Below, one piece after another: positions 7,332 to 14,275 of a DNA stretch of 14,275 nucleotides. The stretch lies in assembly GCA_900550345.1 (NCBI GenBank), contig URRX01000021.1, forward strand, positions 1 through 14,275, in the 5' to 3' direction. Both the position numbers and the translations under genes were made by a program. How positions within the stretch are numbered: position 1 is the stretch's first letter; each line of letters begins with the position of its first letter. The notes under the pieces were generated by a model, which saw only the letters and a program-made list of their open reading frames with translations, ran no database searches and was not told where the DNA came from. Source of the stretch: an uncultured Anaerococcus sp. GTDB lineage: Bacteria; Bacillota; Clostridia; Tissierellales; Peptoniphilaceae.

Positions 7332-8264
7332 ATGGGAAAAAAAACAAGCGTAAAATTAAAAAATGTAGTCGAGGAACTTGGTTTAGAAATAGTTCATAAA
7401 TCAACAGATTATGAAGATGTGATTTTGCAAAGTCCTGACATAAATAGACCAGGTCTTCAATTGACAGGATATTTAGAAGAATTTCCTTACAAAAGATTAC
7501 AAATTATAGGAAGTGTTGAATATACTTACTTGACAAGTTTAGATAATAGAATGCAATATGAGAGGTTTAGGGGTATTTTGTCATATAAAATGCCAGCTAT
7601 ACTTTTTTCATATAATGCAGGACTGCCAAAAGATATCTTAGATCTTGCAGATTATTACGATATAACAATTCTTCGATCAAAATTACCTACAACCAAATTA
7701 ACATCTATTATTTCTCAAGAATTAGAATATATTTTTGCTGATAGAACACAAGTTCATGGTGAATTATTAGAAGTTTTTGGTGTAGGAGTACTAATTAAAG
7801 GACAAAGTTCTGTTGGAAAAAGTGAAACTGCACTTGATCTTGTAAATAGAGGTCATAGACTTGTAGCTGATGATGTTGTTGAATTAGCATCATATGATAA
7901 TAAAGTAGTAGGACAAGCTCCAAAAAACATTAGACATTATACTGAAATTAGAGGTCTAGGAATTGTGGATGTTAGAAGACTATACGGAACAGGATCTGTA
8001 AAAGTTTCTACAGAAGTTGATTTAGTAATTGAACTTGAACATTGGAGAGAAGATTATGAATACGATAGACTAGGACTTGATGAACATTATACAGAAATTT
8101 TAAACGTAGAAATTCCAAAAATATTAATTCCAGTAAGAGCAGGAAGAAATTTGGCTATGATTATAGAGGTGGCTGCTATGAATCAAAGAGAAAAGTCTAT
8201 GGGATATAATGCAGCTAAAGTTATGACTGAGAATTTATTTAAAGAAACTAGCAATAATAATTAG
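7332..8264 (+). CDS. hprK: HPr kinase/phosphorylase
   Basis: This bifunctional enzyme phosphorylates Ser46 of HPr with ATP (or PPi) and removes the phosphate, coupling glycolytic state to CcpA-dependent carbon catabolite repression in Firmicutes. At 310 residues it is full length. An N-terminal domain (about 1-130) precedes the kinase core. Catalytic His142 lies in TQVHGELLEV, the P-loop GQSSVGKS is at 157-164, the HRLVADDVVEL segment follows, and the family signature EIRGLGIVDV starts at Glu205. The C-terminal helix region RAGRNLAMIIEVAAMNQR is typical. AGAGG at 7322-7326 precedes the ATG by 5 nt, and only 10 nt separate it from uvrC, so they are co-transcribed. No terminator follows, so some read-through into nifJ is possible. 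HPr and CcpA are not in the window. Confidence 0.97.
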   Translation: MGKKTSVKLKNVVEELGLEIVHKSTDYEDVILQSPDINRPGLQLTGYLEEFPYKRLQIIGSVEYTYLTSLDNRMQYERFRGILSYKMPAILFSYNAGLPKDILDLADYYDITILRSKLPTTKLTSIISQELEYIFADRTQVHGELLEVFGVGVLIKGQSSVGKSETALDLVNRGHRLVADDVVELASYDNKVVGQAPKNIRHYTEIRGLGIVDVRRLYGTGSVKVSTEVDLVIELEHWREDYEYDRLGLDEHYTEILNVEIPKILIPVRAGRNLAMIIEVAAMNQREKSMGYNAAKVMTENLFKETSNNN

Positions 8265-8277
8265 TTCATGAAAACTT

Positions 8278-8317
8278 TTGACATTTACTTGACTAATTAT
8301 GATATTTTGATTATACT
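8278..8317 (+). promoter_or_regulatory. Tandem sigma-A-type promoters of nifJ
   Basis: Two overlapping promoters are visible. The better is TTGACT (8289-8294), a 17-bp spacer, then TATACT (8312-8317). The second is TTGACA (8278-8283), 17 bp, then GATATT (8301-8306). They lie 14 bp or more after the hprK stop and would give leaders of about 45-55 nt to the nifJ ATG. Strong near-consensus elements fit a highly expressed gene. Confidence 0.6.
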
Positions 8318-8367
8318 TTTTATAGTGTTAACGATAATTGATTCATATAATTTTTAGGAGGTCTTAA

Positions 8368-11300
8368 ATGACAATTAAAAGAGCTATGAAGACTATGGAT
8401 GGTAATACAGCAGCAGCTCACGTATCATATGCGTTTACAGATGTTGCAACAATCTATCCAATAACACCTTCATCACCAATGCCAGAAGCAGTAGATGTTT
8501 GGGCAGCAAACGGTAGAAAAAATATATTTGGTAGACCAGTTGAAGTTAAAGAAATGCAATCAGAAGCTGGTGCAGCAGGAGCAGTACACGGAGCTTTAGC
8601 AGCAGGAGCACTTACTACTACATATACAGCAAGTCAAGGATTATTATTAATGATCCCAAATATGTACAAAATTGCTGGAGAAAGATTACCAGGTGTTTTC
8701 CATGTTGCAGCAAGAACTTTAGCAACTCACGCACTTTCAATTTATGGTGATCATTCTGATGTAATGTCAGCAAGACAAACAGGATTTGCTATGCTTTGCT
8801 CAGGATCAGTTCAAGAAGTAATGGACTTATCACCAGTAGCTCACTTAGCAGCAATTGAAGGAAGAATACCTTTCTGTAATTTCTTTGATGGTTTCAGAAC
8901 AAGCCACGAAATTCAAAAAATTCAAGTTTGGGATTATGATGATTTAGCTCCATTAGTAGATATGGAAGCAGTTGAAAGATTCAAAAATGAATCATTAAAC
9001 CCAGAAAGACCAAAAACAATTGGTACTTCTGAAAAAAATATATTCTTCCAAAGAATGGAAGCTTCTAACCCAGCTTACACAGATATAGTAGGAATAACAG
9101 AAAACTACATGAACAAAATAAATGAATTAATCGGTACAAACTACGGATTATTCAATTATTATGGTGCAGATGATGCAGAAGAAATCATTATAGCTATGGG
9201 TTCAGTTTGTCAAGCAGCTGAAGAAGCAATTGATAAATTAGTAGAAGATGGTAAAAAAGTTGGTATGGTAGAAGTTCACCTTTATAGACCATTCTCAAAA
9301 GAACACTTATTAAAAGCTATACCAAAAACAGTTAAGAAAATCGCAGTACTTGATAGAACAAAAGAAAAAGGCTCAATCGGAGAACCATTATTATTAGATG
9401 TTAAATCAGCTTACTATGATGTAGAAGACAAACCACAAATCATTGGTGGTAGATATGGATTATCATCAAAAGATACAATTCCTGCAGATATTGAAGCAGC
9501 ATTCAACAATTTAGCAGGTGAAATGAAAGATGATTTCACACTATCAATCAATGATGATGTTACACATAAATCACTTGAAAGAACTGATTTAAGAATCAGA
9601 CAAGAAGGAACAAGTAGATGTAAATTCTGGGGATTCGGATCAGATGGAACAGTTGGAGCTAATAAACAAGCAATCAAAATAATTGGTGATAATACTGACA
9701 TGTATGCACAAGGATATTTTGATTACGATTCTAAAAAATCTGGTGGACTTACAGTTTCACACTTAAGATTTGGTAAGGACCCAATTAGATCAACATATTT
9801 ATTAGATGAAGCTGACTTTATATCATGTTCAAAACCAGCATATGTTAATCAATATGACCTATTAGAAGGATTAAAAGATGGCGGAAGATTCTTATTAAAC
9901 TGCCCATGGTCTGAAGATGAACTTGATAAACATTTACCAGCAAACATGAAAAGATATATAGCTGAACATAATATTGACTTTAATATTATCGATGCATCTC
10001 ATATAGCTGCAAATATTGGACTTGGTTCAAGAACAAATATGATTATGCAATCAGCATTCTTTAACCTTGCAAATGTAATTCCAATAGATGAAGCTGTAAA
10101 ATACTTAAAAGATTCTATTGTTAAATCTTATGGTCACAAAGGTGACGATATTGTTAACATGAACTACAAAGCTGTAGATCAAGGAATTGACGCTGTAGTT
10201 AAAGTAAATGTTCCAGAATCATGGAAAGATGCAAAAGATGAAGTTAAAGAAGAAAAAGAACTTCCAGATTTCATCAAAAACATAGTTAAACCTATGATTG
10301 AACAAAAAGAAGATGAACTTCCAGTTTCAGCTTTCAAAGATAGAACAAACGGAGACTTTGAACCAGGTACAACAAAATACGAAAAAAGAGGAATTGCTCT
10401 TAATGTACCAGAATGGCAAATAGATAATTGTATCCAATGTAACCAATGTTCTTATGTTTGTCCACATGCTGTAATTAGACCATTCTTAGTTACTGAGGAT
10501 GAAAAAGCTAATGCACCAGAAGGATTTGAAACTAAAAAAGCAATTGGTAAGGGTATGGATGGATATGACTTTAGAATCCAAGTTTCACCACTTGATTGTA
10601 CAGGTTGTGGAAACTGTGCTGATGTATGTCCAGCTCCAAAGAAAGCTCTTCTAATGAAACCTTTTGAAGAAGAAGTTGAAAAAGAAAAAGATAATTGGGA
10701 ATATGCTCATGAAGAAGTTGGATACAAAGAAGATGTTATGGATTCAACAACTCTAAAAGGATCTCAATTTAAACAACCATTACTTGAGTTCTCAGGTGCA
10801 TGTGCAGGTTGTGGTGAAACACCATATGCTAAACTTGTTACTCAATTATTTGGTGATAGAATGTATATTGCAAATGCTACAGGATGTTCATCAATCTGGG
10901 GAGCATCATCACCAGCTACACCATACACAACAAATTCTTGTGGACAAGGTCCAGCTTGGGGTAACTCATTATTTGAAGATGCTGCAGAATATGGTTATGG
11001 TATGAAACTTGCTGCTGATTCAAATAAATTACTTCTTGAAACATATATGAATGAATTCAATGAATTAGGAAGTGACTCTGAATTAAGCGAAGCATTCAAA
11101 GCTTGGATAGATGGAAAAGAAGATGTTAAAGCATCTAAAGAAGCAACAGCAAAAATCCTAAATCTTGAAGATAAAGCAAAATCAGTTAGCGATGAAAAAG
11201 CTAAAGAATTACTACACAAAATTTATGCACTAAAAGATTACATGATTAAAAAATCTGTTTGGATCTTTGGTGGTGACGGATGGAGCTATGATATTGGATT

Positions 11301-11898
11301 TGGTGGAGTAGACCATGTACTTGCAAGTGGAGAAAACATCAATATCTTAATTTTCGATACAGAAGTTTACTCTAATACAGGTGGACAATCATCTAAAGCT
11401 ACACCATTATCAGCAGTAGCACAATTTGCTGCATCAGGTAAAAAGGTTAGAAAGAAAGATCTTGGTCTAATGATGACTTCATACGGATATGTTTATGTAG
11501 CACAAGTTGCTATGGGTGCAAACCAAAATCAAACAATCAAAGCTATGAAAGAAGCTGAAAGTTATGATGGACCATCACTAATCATCTGCTATGCACCATG
11601 TATCAACCACGGTATTAGAATTGGTATGGGTAAATCTCAATTTAGAGAAAAACAAGCAGTTGATGCAGGTTACTGGCACTTATGGAGATTCGATCCAAGA
11701 CTTGCTGAAGATGGAAAGAATCCATTCCAATTAGATTCTAGAGAACCTAAGGAATCATTCCAAGAATTTATCCAAGGAGAAGTTAGATACTCTTCACTTA
11801 AGAGATCATTCCCAGAAACAGCTGACCAACTATATCAAGAAGCAGAAAAAGCTGCTAAAGATAGATACGAAACATATAAGAGATTGGCTGGAAAATAA
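8368..11898 (+). CDS. nifJ: Pyruvate:ferredoxin (flavodoxin) oxidoreductase
   Basis: This cytosolic single-chain PFOR converts pyruvate and CoA to acetyl-CoA and CO2 and passes two electrons to ferredoxin. It is 1176 residues, the normal full length. Thr33 (YPITPSSPM) and Arg116 correspond to the pyruvate-contacting Thr31 and Arg114 of the Desulfovibrio africanus enzyme. Two ferredoxin-type 4Fe-4S motifs are at Cys688/691/694/698 and Cys744/747/750/754. The cluster near thiamine diphosphate uses Cys812, Cys815, Cys840 and Cys1078. The TPP/Mg site is in GDGWSYDIGFGG (Asp970) with Thr998 and Val1000 in DTEVYSNTGG. Every cofactor ligand expected is present. AGGAGG at 8356-8361 lies 6 nt before the ATG. 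The gene is monocistronic, between its own promoter and terminator, and its heavier use of AAC and TTC codons than its neighbours suggests high expression. It supplies the substrate for the thiolase at 357-1538. Confidence 0.98.
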   Translation: MTIKRAMKTMDGNTAAAHVSYAFTDVATIYPITPSSPMPEAVDVWAANGRKNIFGRPVEVKEMQSEAGAAGAVHGALAAGALTTTYTASQGLLLMIPNMYKIAGERLPGVFHVAARTLATHALSIYGDHSDVMSARQTGFAMLCSGSVQEVMDLSPVAHLAAIEGRIPFCNFFDGFRTSHEIQKIQVWDYDDLAPLVDMEAVERFKNESLNPERPKTIGTSEKNIFFQRMEASNPAYTDIVGITENYMNKINELIGTNYGLFNYYGADDAEEIIIAMGSVCQAAEEAIDKLVEDGKKVGMVEVHLYRPFSKEHLLKAIPKTVKKIAVLDRTKEKGSIGEPLLLDVKSAYYDVEDKPQIIGGRYGLSSKDTIPADIEAAFNNLAGEMKDDFTLSINDDVTHKSLERTDLRIRQEGTSRCKFWGFGSDGTVGANKQAIKIIGDNTDMYAQGYFDYDSKKSGGLTVSHLRFGKDPIRSTYLLDEADFISCSKPAYVNQYDLLEGLKDGGRFLLNCPWSEDELDKHLPANMKRYIAEHNIDFNIIDASHIAANIGLGSRTNMIMQSAFFNLANVIPIDEAVKYLKDSIVKSYGHKGDDIVNMNYKAVDQGIDAVVKVNVPESWKDAKDEVKEEKELPDFIKNIVKPMIEQKEDELPVSAFKDRTNGDFEPGTTKYEKRGIALNVPEWQIDNCIQCNQCSYVCPHAVIRPFLVTEDEKANAPEGFETKKAIGKGMDGYDFRIQVSPLDCTGCGNCADVCPAPKKALLMKPFEEEVEKEKDNWEYAHEEVGYKEDVMDSTTLKGSQFKQPLLEFSGACAGCGETPYAKLVTQLFGDRMYIANATGCSSIWGASSPATPYTTNSCGQGPAWGNSLFEDAAEYGYGMKLAADSNKLLLETYMNEFNELGSDSELSEAFKAWIDGKEDVKASKEATAKILNLEDKAKSVSDEKAKELLHKIYALKDYMIKKSVWIFGGDGWSYDIGFGGVDHVLASGENINILIFDTEVYSNTGGQSSKATPLSAVAQFAASGKKVRKKDLGLMMTSYGYVYVAQVAMGANQNQTIKAMKEAESYDGPSLIICYAPCINHGIRIGMGKSQFREKQAVDAGYWHLWRFDPRLAEDGKNPFQLDSREPKESFQEFIQGEVRYSSLKRSFPETADQLYQEAEKAAKDRYETYKRLAGK

Positions 11899-11916
11899 GA
11901 TAAATTAATTAAATTT

Positions 11917-11946
11917 AAAAAGGATGAGTTTTCTCATCCTTTTTTT
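11917..11946 (+). terminator. Rho-independent terminator of nifJ
   Basis: AAAAAGGATGAG (11917-11928) pairs with CTCATCCTTTTT (11933-11944) around a TTTT loop, and the arm ends in seven T. It starts 18 nt after the nifJ stop. Confidence 0.93.
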
Positions 11947-12031
11947 GTGCTAATTTTTAAAACTTAAATAATGTAAATAAATTTATACATATCATTAAAA
12001 TAATTGTGAAATTATAATATTCTTATATTTA

Positions 12032-12040
12032 TGGTATAAT
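12032..12040 (+). promoter_or_regulatory. Extended -10 promoter for yloU-fakA-recG
   Basis: TGGTATAAT is identical to the element before pepP and lies 33 bp before the yloU ATG at 12074. No convincing -35 hexamer is present at 16-18 bp upstream. The remaining bases from 11947 are A/T-rich with no other feature seen. Confidence 0.55.
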
Positions 12041-12073
12041 AAATTATATATTTAAAATAAAATGGAGGAGTTT

Positions 12074-12427
12074 ATGGCAATTAAGTATAAAAACAATTAC
12101 GGTAAAATTAGTATATCAGAAACAGTAATTGCAAATATTGCTGCATCTTCTGTTATGGAATCTTATGGTGTAGTAGGTTTAGCAAGCAGAAGTACAAAAG
12201 ATGGATTATATAAACTTTTAGGCATAGAAAATATGAATAGAGGCGTAAAAGTTTTTAGAAATATAGATGGAAGTGTAAGTATAGACATATCATTGTTTTT
12301 AAATTATGGAGTAAGAATTGCAGTTGTATGCCAAAATATTATTGAAAATGTAAAATATAATATTGAACATTCTTTAAATGTTGGTGTATCAAGTGTTAAT
12401 ATTTTAGTTCAAGGAATTAGAAGTTAG
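12074..12427 (+). CDS. yloU: Asp23/Gls24 family envelope stress response protein (YloU-like)
   Basis: This 117-residue protein belongs to the Asp23/Gls24 (DUF322) family, small proteins about 120 residues long linked to envelope stress and membrane-associated complexes in Firmicutes. The conserved pattern starts near the N-terminus with ISETVIANIAASSVMESYGV and continues through the VDISLFLNYGVRI strand to a C-terminal VNILVQGI. There is no transmembrane segment, so membrane association would need a partner. ATG 12074 is preferred over an in-frame ATG at 12062, because the latter sits on the ribosome binding site GGAGGAG (12064-12070). It is followed by a DAK2 kinase gene after 7 nt, the conserved yloU-yloV pairing of Firmicutes. 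The biochemical role is not established. Confidence 0.92.
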   Translation: MAIKYKNNYGKISISETVIANIAASSVMESYGVVGLASRSTKDGLYKLLGIENMNRGVKVFRNIDGSVSIDISLFLNYGVRIAVVCQNIIENVKYNIEHSLNVGVSSVNILVQGIRS

Positions 12428-12434
12428 GTGGAAA

Positions 12435-14006
12435 ATGAAAAAAATCGATAGTAAAAAGTTTAAAAGTATTATTATTAAGTCTTTTGAACTTCTTAATGAA
12501 AAAAGAGATGTTGTTGATAGTTTAAATGTATTTCCTGTACCTGATGGGGATACTGGTACAAATATGACTATGACAATGAAATCTGGGGTTGAGAAGGTAA
12601 AACAAATTGAATCTGAATCTTGTTATGATATAGCGAAGGCATTAAGTCAAGGTACTTTGATGGGAGCTAGAGGAAATTCAGGTGTTATATTATCACAACT
12701 TTGTAGGGGAATGTCTAAATCTTTAAAAGGTAAAGATATTATAGACGGACAAAGTATAAAAGAAATTTTTTCTACAGCTAATAAAACTGCATATAAGGCT
12801 GTTATGAAGCCAACAGAAGGTACAATTTTGACAGTTTCTAGACTTATGGCTGAAGAAGCTGAAAATTCTTTTGAAAATAATATTGATATAGATAAATATT
12901 TATATAAAATTATAGCAGCTGGACATAAAGCATTATTGGATACACCAAATTTACTTCCAGTTTTAAAAGAAGCTAAGGTTGTTGATTCTGGTGGACAAGG
13001 CTTAATGTTCTTATTAGAAGGTGCTTTAAAAGCTCTTAATGGAGAAATTAACATAGAGACAGATTTATCTGAAGTAGAAATTGAAGATTTACCATCTAAA
13101 GAATTCAATGTTAATTTAACTATAAGCATTGGTGAAGATGAGAAAAATGATTTGATTGAAAAAATCGATGAGGTTTCAACATCTTTAACTAATGATTTTG
13201 ATAATGGTATTTTAAATCTATCTTTTGACTGTGATAGTATAAAAGATCTTATAGAAATTGTAAGTGATTTTGGACAAGTATTAAAAATGGATGTTGAAAA
13301 TACTGACCCTGAAGTTATTAATAATGTTAAATTAAATAAAAAACCTTCTAAAAAATATGGTTTTATTGCAGTTTCTAGAGGTGAAGGATATGACAAGGTG
13401 TTTGAAAGTTTGAATATTGATAGAATTATTTCAGGTGGACAAACTATGAATCCTTCTACAGAAGATATTTATAAGGCAATTGAAAAAGTTGATAGTGAAA
13501 ATATAATAATTTTCCCAAATAATAAAAATATCATCATGAGTGCTAAACAAGCATGTGACTTGTCAGATAAAACTTGTAGAGTGGTTGAAACTAGATCAAT
13601 ACCTGAATCTTTTTCTGCACTTTTATCTTTTGATGAGGATGAGTCATTGGAAGATAATATGGAAAATTTCAATGACGCTATTGAAGATGTAAGAGTTTTA
13701 GAAGTCACTATTGCGGTTAGAGATACAAATGTCAATAATGTCGCAATTAAAAAAGACGAATATATAGGTATCGTAGATAATAATATTGTTACAAGTAAAA
13801 GTTCTATTGAAAAAACTGCTAAGGATACATTATTAAAAGCTGTAGATGATGATACTTCCTTAATTACAATATATTATGGTGAAGATATTAGTGATAGAGA
13901 TGCTAAAAAACTTCAAAAATTTGCTCAAAAGAAATTTAAAGACAGCGATGTTGAATTGATTTATGGTGGACAACCCTTATATTATTACACAATTACTTTG
14001 GAGTAA
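12435..14006 (+). CDS. fakA: DAK2/DegV-type fatty acid kinase catalytic subunit (YloV/FakA)
   Basis: The 523 residues match YloV/FakA, the ATP-binding subunit that phosphorylates fatty acids held by a FakB (DegV) partner, feeding exogenous fatty acids into phospholipid synthesis. The N-terminal DhaL/DAK2 kinase domain (about 1-200) has the nucleotide/Mg motif VPDGDTGTNM with Asp37 and Asp39, and LMGARGNSGVILSQ starting near residue 75, then VDSGGQGL. A middle domain and a C-terminal DegV-like domain (about 300-523, including RVVETRSIPES) complete the family layout. AGGTGG at 12426-12431 overlaps the yloU stop codon, so translation is coupled. No fakB is in the window. FakA activity is inferred from the family; a bare DAK2 annotation is the safe alternative. 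Confidence 0.9.
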   Translation: MKKIDSKKFKSIIIKSFELLNEKRDVVDSLNVFPVPDGDTGTNMTMTMKSGVEKVKQIESESCYDIAKALSQGTLMGARGNSGVILSQLCRGMSKSLKGKDIIDGQSIKEIFSTANKTAYKAVMKPTEGTILTVSRLMAEEAENSFENNIDIDKYLYKIIAAGHKALLDTPNLLPVLKEAKVVDSGGQGLMFLLEGALKALNGEINIETDLSEVEIEDLPSKEFNVNLTISIGEDEKNDLIEKIDEVSTSLTNDFDNGILNLSFDCDSIKDLIEIVSDFGQVLKMDVENTDPEVINNVKLNKKPSKKYGFIAVSRGEGYDKVFESLNIDRIISGGQTMNPSTEDIYKAIEKVDSENIIIFPNNKNIIMSAKQACDLSDKTCRVVETRSIPESFSALLSFDEDESLEDNMENFNDAIEDVRVLEVTIAVRDTNVNNVAIKKDEYIGIVDNNIVTSKSSIEKTAKDTLLKAVDDDTSLITIYYGEDISDRDAKKLQKFAQKKFKDSDVELIYGGQPLYYYTITLE

Positions 14007-14011
14007 ATTAA

Positions 14012-14275
14012 ATGGACCTTTTGGATCTTAAGGGTTTAGGAAAAAAGAAAAAAGAATATCTAGAAAAGCTATCAATTTATAAGGTAGAAGATTTATATAA
14101 TTATTACCCTAGAGAATATGAGGATAGGTCAAAAAAATTTGATTTATCCCAAGCTCTTGATGGGAACAAACATTATTTTGAATGGAAAATTGAATCAAAA
14201 GTTTATACAAATTTTAGTAAGAAGTTTTCTATTTCATATCTATATGCTAGTGAAGATGACAAAAGAATAAAGATA
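14012..14275 (+). CDS. recG: ATP-dependent DNA helicase RecG, N-terminal fragment cut by the window end
   Basis: The 88 codons before the window edge begin MDLLDLKGLGKKKKEYLEKL and continue with a DLYNYYPREYEDRS motif. This is the classic RecG N-terminus: a helical wedge-domain entry followed by the yyPRxYEDRS signature. RecG remodels stalled replication forks and Holliday junctions. The helicase motifs would lie beyond the window. GGAG at 14000-14003 overlaps the fakA stop region and lies 8 nt before the ATG. The order yloU-fakA-recG is common in Clostridia-like Firmicutes and supports the call. The frame is open to the last base, so truncation is due only to the window. Confidence 0.9.
   Translation, partial: MDLLDLKGLGKKKKEYLEKLSIYKVEDLYNYYPREYEDRSKKFDLSQALDGNKHYFEWKIESKVYTNFSKKFSISYLYASEDDKRIKI

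Noticed and set aside
8328..8350. Rex-like site downstream of the nifJ promoter around GTGTTAACGATAATTG
   Set aside because: Only the left half resembles a Rex half-site; the right half does not match at the required spacing.
12062..12073. Upstream ATG start of the Asp23 protein
   Set aside because: This ATG leads directly into the GGAGGAG ribosome binding site serving ATG 12074, and the four added residues (MEEF) are just the translated binding site.
12647..13396. Long antisense open frame of 249 codons inside fakA
   Set aside because: Its translation is Ser/Ile/Phe-rich and matches no family; it mirrors the strong codon bias of fakA, which has clear conserved motifs on the plus strand.
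1..14275. Search for defence systems, toxin-antitoxin pairs, CRISPR arrays, transposases, phage genes, tRNA and rRNA
   Set aside because: Every long frame is accounted for by recognised housekeeping or fermentation genes; no regularly spaced repeats, transposase motifs or tRNA cloverleaf were seen by eye.

Overview
The window is AT-rich, with nearly all Arg codons AGA, short AT-rich spacers and strong AGGAGG-type ribosome binding sites. It looks like a strictly anaerobic, low-GC Firmicute. The gene content (pyruvate:ferredoxin oxidoreductase, degradative-type thiolase, HPr kinase, Asp23/DAK2 pair) fits a Gram-positive anaerobic coccus of the Peptoniphilaceae/Tissierellia type (Anaerococcus, Peptoniphilus or a relative). 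That placement is inference from style and gene content; no rRNA or other taxonomic marker is present.

Layout. 1-340: the probable last codons of an unidentified membrane protein, a possible long-loop terminator, then a promoter with a dyad over its start point. 357-1538: acetyl-CoA acetyltransferase (+), closed by a strong terminator. 1586-1853: a convergent intergenic region filled by a long imperfect palindrome (about 220 bp) bracketed by near-identical 21-bp direct repeats; its outer edge carries the minus-strand terminator of tdk. 1854-3564: a minus-strand pair, ychF then tdk, with the tdk ribosome binding site overlapping the ychF stop. 3565-3704: a divergent promoter region with an extended -10 element on each strand. 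3705-8264: a tight plus-strand operon of Xaa-Pro aminopeptidase, uvrC (stop/start overlap TGATG) and hprK. 8265-8367: tandem sigma-A-like promoters for nifJ. 8368-11898: nifJ, closed by a strong terminator. 12032-14275: a promoter and the operon yloU (Asp23), DAK2/fatty acid kinase (fakA/yloV) and the start of recG, cut by the window end.

How the genes fit together. NifJ oxidises pyruvate to acetyl-CoA, CO2 and reduced ferredoxin. Thiolase condenses two acetyl-CoA to acetoacetyl-CoA, the entry to butyrate formation. Both have their own promoter and terminator and look like highly expressed single-gene units. The rest is housekeeping: nucleotide salvage (tdk), a ribosome-associated ATPase (ychF), peptide turnover (pepP), excision repair (uvrC), carbon catabolite signalling (hprK), envelope/lipid functions (yloU, fakA) and recombination (recG).

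I found no defence island, phage, IS transposase, CRISPR array, tRNA or rRNA. The least explained sequence is the palindromic element at 1614-1855.
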